From NCBI RefSeq assembly GCF_046297595.1, contig NZ_JBKBHT010000006.1, positions 1 through 64,000 of the forward strand: DNA of 64,000 nt, in the 5' to 3' direction. The notes beneath the pieces are model-generated. The model ran no database searches, was not told where the DNA came from, and worked only from the letters and a program-made list of their open reading frames with translations. A program made the position numbers and the translations under genes. The number at the start of each line of letters is the position of its first letter. Position 1 is the stretch's first letter. Positions 10,046-18,010 of the stretch are shown here, piece after piece. Source of the stretch: Ferrovibrio sp046297595. Its GTDB lineage: Bacteria > Pseudomonadota > Alphaproteobacteria > Ferrovibrionales > Ferrovibrionaceae.

Positions 10046-11155
10046 ATGGCGACCATCGTTTCGCGTCGCACAACCATTGGCCTGCTGGCTGCCTGGGCGA
10101 TATTGCCAACCAGGATCGCAAAGGCACGCACCGGGCAGCTTTTTTATCTAAATGCCTATGGCAACAAGGCAGGCTTCGGCGTTGCCGGGTTCGATGCGGC
10201 CGGCCGGATCCGTTATAGCCTGGCATTGCCCGGACGTGGCCACAGCTTCGCTCGCAGTCGTGATATCGCCGTGGCGTTTTCGCGCCGCCCGGGCGATTAC
10301 GCCGTGGTGTTCGCGGCGCAGGACGGCAAGGAACGGCATCGTATTGCTGCTGCCGAGGATCGCAGCTTCTGCGGCCATGGCGCATTCACGGCCGATGGTC
10401 GTCTGATGTTCGCCACCGAGGTTGTCGGTTCGACCGGCGAAGGCGTGCTGGGCATCTACGATGCGACACTGGGCTTCCGCCGGATCGGCGAATATCCGAC
10501 CCATGGGCTGGACCCGCATGAAATCCGGCTGATGCCCGATGGCCGCACGTTGGCGGTGGCCAATGGCGGCATCCTGATGCTGGCCGACATGCCCCGGCTG
10601 AAGCTGAACATCCCGGATATGGATCCGTCGCTGGTTTACCTGGATGCTGCGACCGGGCGGCTGATCCGGCAGGTCCGGCCAGCCCAGGACCTGCGGCAGC
10701 TCAGTATCCGACATATCGCCATCGACCGGCGCGGCCGGGTCGCCATCGCCATGCAGTATGAGGGCCCGGAAACCGACGCGGTTCCGCTGGTGGCCTGGCA
10801 TGGCGGGCCGGAGGACCGGGACGGCCTGCGGTTCCTGCCGATGCCGCCGGAACAGCGCGCCGGCCTGCGGCAGTATTGCGGCAGCGCCGCCATGGCCGGC
10901 GCTGGCCGGCTGCTGGCCGTGACCAGCCCGCGCGGCAACCGGATGCTGCTGTGGGACATGGAAGCCGGGCGCTATCTGGCAGCGGCAGAGATGCCGGACA
11001 TCTGTGGCGTTGCTGCGCAGGCGGATGGCGCGGGCTTCATCGTCAGCAACGGCCTGGGCCGGATCGCGGCCTGTTCAGACGGCGCCGTCCTGACGGCATT
11101 GAACGATGCGGGCGGACAGCGTTGGGACAACCATATGATGGCGGTTTCTGTATAA
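10046..11155 (+). CDS. DUF1513 family protein, beta-propeller-like, probably Tat-exported
   Basis: A 369-residue protein. The N-terminus (SRRTTIGLLAAWAILP) has a twin-arginine-like start, then a hydrophobic segment, suggesting Tat export. The body shows repeating beta-propeller-like blades (for example GHGAFTADGRLMFATE, DPHEIRLMPDGRTLAVANGG, RHIAIDRRGRVAIAMQ, GVAAQADGAGFIVSNG) and ends in WDNHMMAV, as DUF1513 proteins do. The function of the family is unknown. It is the last gene of the exbB-tonB-imelysin set; the 139 bases after it are AT-rich with no clear hairpin-plus-T-run terminator, and glcB converges from the other side. Confidence 0.82.
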   Translation: MATIVSRRTTIGLLAAWAILPTRIAKARTGQLFYLNAYGNKAGFGVAGFDAAGRIRYSLALPGRGHSFARSRDIAVAFSRRPGDYAVVFAAQDGKERHRIAAAEDRSFCGHGAFTADGRLMFATEVVGSTGEGVLGIYDATLGFRRIGEYPTHGLDPHEIRLMPDGRTLAVANGGILMLADMPRLKLNIPDMDPSLVYLDAATGRLIRQVRPAQDLRQLSIRHIAIDRRGRVAIAMQYEGPETDAVPLVAWHGGPEDRDGLRFLPMPPEQRAGLRQYCGSAAMAGAGRLLAVTSPRGNRMLLWDMEAGRYLAAAEMPDICGVAAQADGAGFIVSNGLGRIAACSDGAVLTALNDAGGQRWDNHMMAVSV

Positions 11156-11294
11156 ATTACTGAAATAACGGCTATTATAATTTTCCATAATATACATTAT
11201 CCGATAATTTTAAAACTCAGCAAGGCGCGACCTCGCCCCCAAATACTACGTCTAGGCATCCCCTCGACCATCAGCGGCAGGCCCCGGCGTGGCG

Positions 11295-13436
11295 TCAGCC
11301 CCCGGCCTTCACGCGGGCACGGAAGGCATGCAGCAGCGGCTCGGTATAGCCATTCGGTTGCTGCACACCCTCAAACACCAGCGCACGGGCAGCCTGATAC
11401 GCCAGGCTGTTGTCGGGGTCGGTTGCCATCGGGCGATACGCGGCGTCGCCGGCATTCTGGGCATCCACCTTGGCAGCCATGCGACGGAAGGCGGCCTCCA
11501 CCTGCTCGCCAGTGCAGACCCGGTGCAGCAGCCAGTTTGCCATATGCTGGGATGAAATCCGCAGCGTCGCACGGTCTTCCATCAGGCCGATATCGTGGAT
11601 GTCGGGCACTTTGGAACAGCCGATGCCCTGGTCCACCCAGCGCACCACATAACCCAGGATACCTTGGGCGTTGTTGTCGAGTTCGTCGCGCACATCCTGC
11701 TCGGAGAAATTCTGCCCCGTGGCCAGCGGAATGGTCAGCAGCGCGGCCAGCGGCGGCACCGGCTGTTTCGTCACCTCGGCCTGGCGGGCAAAAACGTCTA
11801 CGGCGTGGTAATGCGTGGCATGCAGGGTTGCTGCCGTCGGGCTCGGCACCCAGGCGGTGTTGGCGCCGGTCCTTGGGTGGCCGATCTTCTGCTCCAGCAT
11901 GTCGGCCATGCGGTCGGGTGCCGCCCACATGCCCTTGCCAATCTGCGCCTTGCCCGATAGGCCGCAGGCCAGGCCGATGGCCACGTTGCGCTCCTCATAG
12001 GCCTTGATCCAGGCGCTGGCCTTCATGTCGACCTTGCGCACCATCGGACCGGCCTGCATCGATGTATGCATCTCGTCGCCGGTGCGGTCGAGGAAGCCGG
12101 TGTTGATGAAGACGATGCGATCCTTCACGGCATGGATACAGGCCGCAAGATTCGCCGAGGTGCGGCGTTCCTCGTCCATCACGCCAACCTTCACCGTATG
12201 GCGTGTCAGACCTAGCATGTCCTCAATGGCATCGAACAGGCGGTTGGTGAATCCCGCCTCTTCCGGTCCGTGCATCTTTGGCTTGACGATATAGACCGAA
12301 CCCGCGCGGCTGTTGACGAAACGGCCGCGCCGTTTGAGGTCATGGATCGCAATGAGGCTGGTAACGATGCCGTCGAGAATGCCTTCCGGCGCTTCTGTGC
12401 CGTCTGATAGCCGGATTGCCGGCGTGGTCATCAGATGGCCCACGTTGCGCACAAACAGCAGGCTGCGGCCCGGCAGAACAAGCTTGCTGCCATCGGGCGC
12501 GACATACTCGCGGTCGGGCTCCAGCGTGCGGGTCATGCTGCGGCCGCCCTTGTCGAAGGTGGCGCTCAGATCGCCCTGCATCAGGCCGAGCCAGTTGGCA
12601 TAGGCCTCCACCTTGTCGTCGGCATCGACGGCGGCAACGGAGTCTTCCAGATCGACGATGGTGGTGAGCGCGGATTCCAGGATCACGTCGGCCATGCCGG
12701 CCGGATCGCCCTTCCCGACCGGATGATTGCGGTCGATCACCAGTTCAATATGCAGACCGTTATGCTTCAGCAGCACGGCGCTGGGGGCGGCCGCATCGCC
12801 GCGATAGCCGGCAAAGGCCTCCGCGTCTTTCAATGCCGGTGAAAGCTGACCGTGCTTGATCGACCAGTCTTTCACGTCGGCATGGCTGCCCGAGGCCAGC
12901 GGCACGGCCTGATCGAGGAAGGCTTTGGCCTTTGCGATCACCTTGGCGCCACGCGCCGGATCGTAGCCCTTTTTCTCGTTCGGATCATGCGGGATCGCGT
13001 CCGTGCCGTAATAGGCATCGTAGAGACTGCCCCACCGCGCATTGGCGGCGTTCAGCAGGAAGCGTGCATTCAGCACCGGCACCACCAGCTGCGGCCCAGC
13101 CATGCGGGCGATCTCATCATCCACCTTGGTGGTACCGACCTTGAATGGCATCGGCTCGGGCACGAGGTAGCCGATTTCGCGCAGGAAGGCCTCGTAAGCG
13201 CCGGCATCGTGCGTCTTGCCGCGCTGCGCCACATGCCAGGTGTCGATCTTCGCCTGCAAATCGTCGCGCTTGGCCAGCAGGGCGCGGTTTTCCGGCGTGA
13301 AACGGGCGAAGATGCCCGCCATGCCGGCCCAGAAATCCTTCGGTTCGATCCCCGTGCCGGGCAAAGCCTTGTCTTCGATGAAACGGGCCAGGGTTTCGGC
13401 CACTGCCAGGCCGGCGCGATCTGTGGTTCTGCTCAT
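11295..13436 (-). CDS. glcB: malate synthase G
   Basis: Condenses glyoxylate with acetyl-CoA to give malate (glyoxylate cycle and glycolate use). The 713-residue length matches the large monomeric G isoform (about 720) rather than the A form. Diagnostic segments include TTIVDLEDSVAAVDADDKV, FVNSRAGSVYIVKPKMHGP, FINTGFLDRTGDEMHT and AYEERNVAIGLACGL. The start has a GGGAAA ribosome site upstream. The divergent LysR-type gene is a plausible regulator. No aceA is in the window, so glyoxylate may come from another route. Confidence 0.97.
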   Translation of the reverse strand: MSRTTDRAGLAVAETLARFIEDKALPGTGIEPKDFWAGMAGIFARFTPENRALLAKRDDLQAKIDTWHVAQRGKTHDAGAYEAFLREIGYLVPEPMPFKVGTTKVDDEIARMAGPQLVVPVLNARFLLNAANARWGSLYDAYYGTDAIPHDPNEKKGYDPARGAKVIAKAKAFLDQAVPLASGSHADVKDWSIKHGQLSPALKDAEAFAGYRGDAAAPSAVLLKHNGLHIELVIDRNHPVGKGDPAGMADVILESALTTIVDLEDSVAAVDADDKVEAYANWLGLMQGDLSATFDKGGRSMTRTLEPDREYVAPDGSKLVLPGRSLLFVRNVGHLMTTPAIRLSDGTEAPEGILDGIVTSLIAIHDLKRRGRFVNSRAGSVYIVKPKMHGPEEAGFTNRLFDAIEDMLGLTRHTVKVGVMDEERRTSANLAACIHAVKDRIVFINTGFLDRTGDEMHTSMQAGPMVRKVDMKASAWIKAYEERNVAIGLACGLSGKAQIGKGMWAAPDRMADMLEQKIGHPRTGANTAWVPSPTAATLHATHYHAVDVFARQAEVTKQPVPPLAALLTIPLATGQNFSEQDVRDELDNNAQGILGYVVRWVDQGIGCSKVPDIHDIGLMEDRATLRISSQHMANWLLHRVCTGEQVEAAFRRMAAKVDAQNAGDAAYRPMATDPDNSLAYQAARALVFEGVQQPNGYTEPLLHAFRARVKAGG

Positions 13437-13493
13437 GGCGTTTCCCGGAATTCTGCTGTCGACTCAATGGTGGCGACCATAGCAGTCCCATCA

Positions 13494-13510
13494 TTCATTC
13501 TGTAGATGAA
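13494..13510 (+). promoter_or_regulatory. candidate LysR-type binding site between glcB and the lysR-family gene
   Basis: A perfect 5-7-5 inverted repeat, TTCAT-N7-ATGAA, which also fits the T-N11-A rule for LysR-type regulators. It lies in the 111-base divergent intergenic region, 37 bases from the regulator start and 57 from glcB, the usual place for an autoregulatory operator. Confidence 0.45.
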
Positions 13511-13547
13511 AAGAATTGAAAGCAGTCGTTCTCTGTGAGAAACAATA

Positions 13548-14459
13548 ATGGTGGACAAGGAATACGAGCTGTATGCCCGTGTGATCGAAAGCGGCAGCCT
13601 GGCCGCCGCCGGCCGCACCATGGGCCTGTCACCGGCCATGGTTTCCAAGCGGATCGCCCGGCTGGAAGAGCGGCTGGGCGCCCGGCTGCTGCATCGGACC
13701 ACCCGCAAGCTGACCACCACCGAGGCGGGCCAGCGGTTTTATGAGCGCGTGGTCGATATCCTGACCGCCTCCCGCGAGGCGGAAAGCCTGGTCAGCGCCG
13801 CCGATGGCGCTCCGGCCGGCCGGCTGCGCATCACCGCCCCCACCTCCTTCGGCCGCCTGCACGTGGCCCCGCACCTGAAGCCCTTCCTGGAGCGCTGGCC
13901 ACGCCTGAAACTGGAGATCGACCTTTCGGATGCCTATGTCGACCTGCTGGCGGAGCGGATCGACCTGGCCATCCGCATCGCGCCTGTCATCGGCGGTGGC
14001 CTGACCGGCCTGCGGCTGGCGCCCAACCGCCGCGTGCTGTGCGCCAGCCCGGATTACCTGAAACAGCATGGCGAGCCGAAGAAACTCGCCGACCTGAACC
14101 GGCACCACCTGCTGGCGGCAGTAGCCCAGTTGCCCTGGCGGCTGCAGGGCCGCAGCGGCCCGGTCGTTGTACCCGGCGAAAGCATCGTGCGCACAAATTC
14201 CAGCGAGGTTGTGCGCGAACTGGCCCTGGCCGGCATGGGGATTGCCCTGCGCTCGACCTGGGATATCGGGCCGGATCTTCGGGCTGGGCGGCTGCGCGTG
14301 GTCCTGCCCGAGCATCCGGGGGCCAGCGATGTGGGAATCTTCGCCGTCTACCCGCCCGCCAAATTCGTGCCGGCGGCCGTGCATGCCTTCATCGCCTATC
14401 TGCAAGACCTGTATGGGCCGGAGCCGTTCTGGGATCGCGACCTGGCCATCCCGGCCTGA
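13548..14459 (+). CDS. LysR family transcriptional regulator
   Basis: A 303-residue LTTR. The N-terminal winged helix-turn-helix is clear: ESGSLAAAGRTMGLSPAMVS then RIARLEERLGARLLHRTTRK, at about residues 10-55. The rest is the two-lobed effector domain, starting at GRLRITAPTSFG near 90. The sequence type (SLAAAGRTMGLSPAMVSKR) is that of the large LTTR group acting on nearby metabolic or unknown genes; no ligand can be read from it. It is divergent from glcB over a candidate LysR box, so control of glcB is the simplest hypothesis. Confidence 0.92.
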   Translation: MVDKEYELYARVIESGSLAAAGRTMGLSPAMVSKRIARLEERLGARLLHRTTRKLTTTEAGQRFYERVVDILTASREAESLVSAADGAPAGRLRITAPTSFGRLHVAPHLKPFLERWPRLKLEIDLSDAYVDLLAERIDLAIRIAPVIGGGLTGLRLAPNRRVLCASPDYLKQHGEPKKLADLNRHHLLAAVAQLPWRLQGRSGPVVVPGESIVRTNSSEVVRELALAGMGIALRSTWDIGPDLRAGRLRVVLPEHPGASDVGIFAVYPPAKFVPAAVHAFIAYLQDLYGPEPFWDRDLAIPA

Positions 14460-14529
14460 CCCCATCCCGATCAGGCCGTTGACCAGAATCAAATCCCGTC
14501 CGCGCGATTGCGGCTATGAAGTATGCAGA

Positions 14530-15639
14530 TCACCACGGCGCCGCATGCCGGTCGCCGAAAAGGCTGTAGTACAGGGATTTTGTTGCTTCCAGGACGTGCT
14601 CTTTGCGTTCAGGCGAAGACGTCCAGGCGAATTCGATTTCCCAGGCGGAGTGTCCGGCCATGAAGAAGCGTGCGGGCCCATCGATGAAACTGTCGCCGCT
14701 GCCGGCGGTCAGGCCGATGGCCTGCGGATACCAGGCTCCGCCGGCCACCAGCCGCATGGGCGTGCCCCATGATGCCGGATCGTCCGGCGTGCGCGTTACT
14801 GAAACATAGATGCCTTCCTGGAGCATGTTGTGAAAACCGCCCGCGGTATGATTGAGCAGCATGACAAAGGCATCGAGCTGGCGATTGAAATGGATCGCCG
14901 GTCCCCAGAAGGCATCCGGATCGATATGCCGCCAGCCGCGCCGTATCGGCCAGAGTGGCGCGGGCAACCGACCGGCAGCCGGTACCCATCCAGAGTTGCT
15001 CCACACTTCAAGCTCCGAAGCCGGATGGTCGCGTGTGGCGACCGGAAAGCGAGCCATCGCAATGCCCTGCGCGGCCTCGTCGGCAACATAGCTGGAAAAG
15101 GCAAGATAGAAATACTGCCCTGCGCGGTCCGGGACGACGCAGAAATCGCCATACCCGCCCGCCAGGAAGCCGTTATTGTACCCGATATCGGTGAGATGGG
15201 CCGGAGCCCGCAGCATTTCGTCCAGGAAACGCCAGGACAGACCCTCGTCGTCCGACATGATGGCGCCGATATGCAGCACGAAAAGCTTCGCCGGGCCGCC
15301 AACGAATTCCTCGGCATGGTACCAGCCATACAGACGGCCCGCGCCAGGGTCGCGCCAGACCGCTTCGATCCATTTGCCCAACGTGGGCTCTGGTTCGTCG
15401 ATCCAGCGCACGGCCTCCGGCGGCTGTCCATCCTGCAACCCGGTGGAAAATCGCCGCCGGTAGGAATGACCGCGCGGCTGGTAATGCGAAAAGAATACCT
15501 GCATGCCGGTGTCGTCGCTCAGGACAGGGCTGTTGGCATCGGTGCGGACAAAATCCGGCGTATGGAGGGTGAGCGGTTGCGCCGCCCGCAGCAATACCTG
15601 CAGACGGCCATCCGATATTTCGGCAATCACCTCTCCCAT
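14530..15639 (-). CDS. Asp-box (BNR-repeat) protein, putative glycosidase-like beta-propeller
   Basis: A 369-residue protein that I do not recognise as a named family. It has no signal peptide. The segment SDDEGLSW (residues 129-136) is a clean Asp-box (SxDxGxxW), the turn motif of sialidase-like beta-propellers, and SVTRTPDDPASWGTP near the C-terminus looks like a second, degenerate one. Trp-, Tyr- and His-rich loops (YGWYHAEEF, GYGDFCVV, HIDPDAFWGPAIHFNRQLDA) resemble carbohydrate-binding or glycosidase active-site loops such as GH43-like folds. It lies 47 bases from, and divergent to, the beta-glucosidase gene, which supports a link to carbohydrate use. No specific activity can be claimed. 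Confidence 0.55.
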   Translation of the reverse strand: MGEVIAEISDGRLQVLLRAAQPLTLHTPDFVRTDANSPVLSDDTGMQVFFSHYQPRGHSYRRRFSTGLQDGQPPEAVRWIDEPEPTLGKWIEAVWRDPGAGRLYGWYHAEEFVGGPAKLFVLHIGAIMSDDEGLSWRFLDEMLRAPAHLTDIGYNNGFLAGGYGDFCVVPDRAGQYFYLAFSSYVADEAAQGIAMARFPVATRDHPASELEVWSNSGWVPAAGRLPAPLWPIRRGWRHIDPDAFWGPAIHFNRQLDAFVMLLNHTAGGFHNMLQEGIYVSVTRTPDDPASWGTPMRLVAGGAWYPQAIGLTAGSGDSFIDGPARFFMAGHSAWEIEFAWTSSPERKEHVLEATKSLYYSLFGDRHAAPW

Positions 15640-15686
15640 CGGTTCAGCCTAACCGATCGCAGGGCTGGCACAGAAGGCCTGAAAAC

Positions 15687-17039
15687 ATGAATCGATTGTC
15701 CGCACGCCCCGCCGAAACCTTTCTGTGGGGGGTCTCGACCTCCTCCTACCAGATCGAAGGGGCCAGTAAGGCCGATGGGCGCGGTCCCAGCATCTGGGAT
15801 ACCTTCTGCCAGCAGAAGGATCGTATCGCGAATGGCGATACCGGCGATATCGCCTGCGACCACTATCATCGTTTCGCCGAAGACATTGCACTGATGCGGG
15901 ATATCGGCGTGAAGGCTTATCGCTTTTCGGTGGCCTGGCCGCGCCTGCTGCCGACTGGCAGGGGGCATTTCAACGAGGCCGGTGCCGCTTTCTATGACCG
16001 GTTGATCGATGGCCTGCTGGAAGCCGGGATCGAACCCTGGCTCTGCCTCTATCACTGGGACCTGCCGCAGGCATTGGATGACGAAGGCGGCTGGCTCAGC
16101 CGTGATGCCGCTGGCTGGTTCGCCGATTACGCAACATTGGTGGCGCGGCGTTACGGCGACCGGGTCAAGCGCTTTGCCACGTTCAACGAACCCGGTGTCT
16201 TCGCCCTGTTCGGTTTCGGCTTCGGCTGGCAGCCGCCAGGTGTCATTGATGCCGATGCCCATCGCAAGGCAATCCATCATGTAAATCTGGCCCATGGTGC
16301 CGCCGTGGATGCTTTGCGCTCCGGAGTGTCGAACGCGAGCATCGGCGTGATCCACAACATGCAACCCTGCCTGCCGGCTTCGGCCGCGCTGGAAGATCTC
16401 GCCGCCGCCGAACGCCTGCACATGCACTGGAACCAGGCTTTCCCGGACCCGCAGATTCTGGGCTATTACCCGAAAGTCCTTGCGGATGAGCTGGCACCCC
16501 AGATTGCCCCCGGCGACATGGCACGCATCTGCCGGCCGCTCGACTGGCTCGGGATCAACCATTATTCGCCGATCTATGCGCGCGGCGACAAGACGGCACC
16601 TCTGGGCTACGCATGGGCCGGACCGCCCGCCGGCATGCCGCAATCGGAAGTCGGCTGGCAGGTGCAACCCGATGCCTTCCGCGACATCCTGCTGGAAGCC
16701 TCGAAACGCTACCGCCTGCCGATCTATGTAACCGAGAACGGTACGGGCGGTCGCGACCAGCTCGACCATACGGGGAATGTGAGGGACCAGCATCGCATCG
16801 ATTACCTGAATGCCTATATCGGCGCGATGGAAACGGCGATGGCCGCCGGTGCCGATGTGCGCGGCTACTTCGTATGGTCCCTGCTCGATAACTTCGAATG
16901 GGGCGCCGGTTATGGCGACCGCTTCGGCCTGATCTATGTCGATTACCCAACTCTGCGCCGTATCCCGAAGGCGTCCGCCCGCTGGTATGCCGAACGCATC
17001 GCGCAGAAGGCGGCGCGCCGCTCCGCCGAAAAACCATGA
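15687..17039 (+). CDS. GH1 family beta-glucosidase
   Basis: A 450-residue retaining glycoside hydrolase of family 1. The acid/base Glu is E168 in TFNEPG and the nucleophile is E350 in YVTENG, both intact. Other family hallmarks are FLWGVSTSSYQIEGA at the start, YRFSVAWPRLLPTG and the C-terminal GYFVWSLLDNFEWGAGY. There is no signal peptide, so it acts on imported beta-glucosides or cellobiose in the cytoplasm. Its stop overlaps the glucokinase start (ATGA, 17036-17039), so the released glucose can be phosphorylated by the next product. Confidence 0.95.
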   Translation: MNRLSARPAETFLWGVSTSSYQIEGASKADGRGPSIWDTFCQQKDRIANGDTGDIACDHYHRFAEDIALMRDIGVKAYRFSVAWPRLLPTGRGHFNEAGAAFYDRLIDGLLEAGIEPWLCLYHWDLPQALDDEGGWLSRDAAGWFADYATLVARRYGDRVKRFATFNEPGVFALFGFGFGWQPPGVIDADAHRKAIHHVNLAHGAAVDALRSGVSNASIGVIHNMQPCLPASAALEDLAAAERLHMHWNQAFPDPQILGYYPKVLADELAPQIAPGDMARICRPLDWLGINHYSPIYARGDKTAPLGYAWAGPPAGMPQSEVGWQVQPDAFRDILLEASKRYRLPIYVTENGTGGRDQLDHTGNVRDQHRIDYLNAYIGAMETAMAAGADVRGYFVWSLLDNFEWGAGYGDRFGLIYVDYPTLRRIPKASARWYAERIAQKAARRSAEKP

Positions 17040-18010
17040 GCAACCCTCGAAGCATCCTGCTTGGCGATATCGGTGGCACGAATCTGCGATTCGCGCAGGT
17101 GGCGCACGGGACCTGCGGCCCTGTCACCACCCTTCCCCGCGCCGCTTATGGCGATATGGGTGAAGCCATCGCGGCCTATCTCGACGCATCGGCATCGCCT
17201 GCCCCGGACAGGCTGGTACTGGCCATTGCCGGGCCGATGCGGGATAGCTGCGTCACCATGACCAACGCAGCCTGGCGGATCGATGCGGTGGAGTTGCAGC
17301 AACGCCTGCGAATTCCATCCGTCCATCTGGTCAACGACTTCGTCGCCACCGCATGGTCCCTGCCGGCGCTGTCTGCCAACGATGTTCATCAAATCGGTGG
17401 CGGACCGCCGAAGCCAGGCGGTGTGAAGGTAGCCTGTGGGCCCGGCACCGGCCTCGGCACCAGTGCCTTCATCCCGCTGGATGGCTGCGAGCGCGTGATA
17501 GCCAGCGAGGCCGGCCATATCACCCTGGCCGCACAGAATACCGATGAAGATGCCGTCCTTGTATGGCTGCGGGAGAAGTTCGGCCATGTTTCGGCTGAAC
17601 GCGTCATCTCCGGACCTGGGCTGGTAAACCTGCACCAGGCACTGGCCGCTTTATCGCAGTCGAGTGCGCCGATTAAGCCGGCCGCCGAAATTGTCGCCGC
17701 CGCGCGTGAAGGGCGTTGCGAGCTGTGTGCCCGCGCGCTGGCACTGTTCTGCGCTTTTCTAGGGGGATTCGCAGGCGACCTGGCATTGACCTTCGGCGGC
17801 AGGGGTGGGCTTTACCTAACCGGTGGTATCCTGCCCCACATGGTCGACCTGTTGCAGGCTTCGGACTTTCGGCAGCGCTTCGAGGCCAAGGGACGCCTTC
17901 GCGACTACCTGGCGCCGATCCCGGCCTTCGTGATCCTGCATCCCGAGCCAGCCATTCTCGGCTTGCAGGCCATGATCGCGGCCGGGCATTTTCAGCAGGC
18001 TACCCTGTGA
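17036..18010 (+). CDS. glk: glucokinase
   Basis: Phosphorylates glucose to glucose-6-phosphate with ATP. The 324-residue protein is of the proteobacterial Glk type (not ROK): it starts with ILLGDIGGTNLRFAQV (phosphate-1 loop), then VLAIAGPM, LVNDFVATAWSLP (catalytic Asp in NDF), GPGTGLGTS and ASEAGHITLA. The start at 17036 overlaps the beta-glucosidase stop by 4 bases, and its own stop overlaps the GTG start of the ABC gene by 4 bases, so the three are translated as one unit. No regulatory domain is seen. Confidence 0.94.
   Translation: MSNPRSILLGDIGGTNLRFAQVAHGTCGPVTTLPRAAYGDMGEAIAAYLDASASPAPDRLVLAIAGPMRDSCVTMTNAAWRIDAVELQQRLRIPSVHLVNDFVATAWSLPALSANDVHQIGGGPPKPGGVKVACGPGTGLGTSAFIPLDGCERVIASEAGHITLAAQNTDEDAVLVWLREKFGHVSAERVISGPGLVNLHQALAALSQSSAPIKPAAEIVAAAREGRCELCARALALFCAFLGGFAGDLALTFGGRGGLYLTGGILPHMVDLLQASDFRQRFEAKGRLRDYLAPIPAFVILHPEPAILGLQAMIAAGHFQQATL

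Noticed and set aside
11156..11294. Rho-independent terminator after the DUF1513 gene
   Set aside because: The region is AT-rich with weak inverted repeats (TATTAT/ATAATA) but no GC stem followed by a T run.
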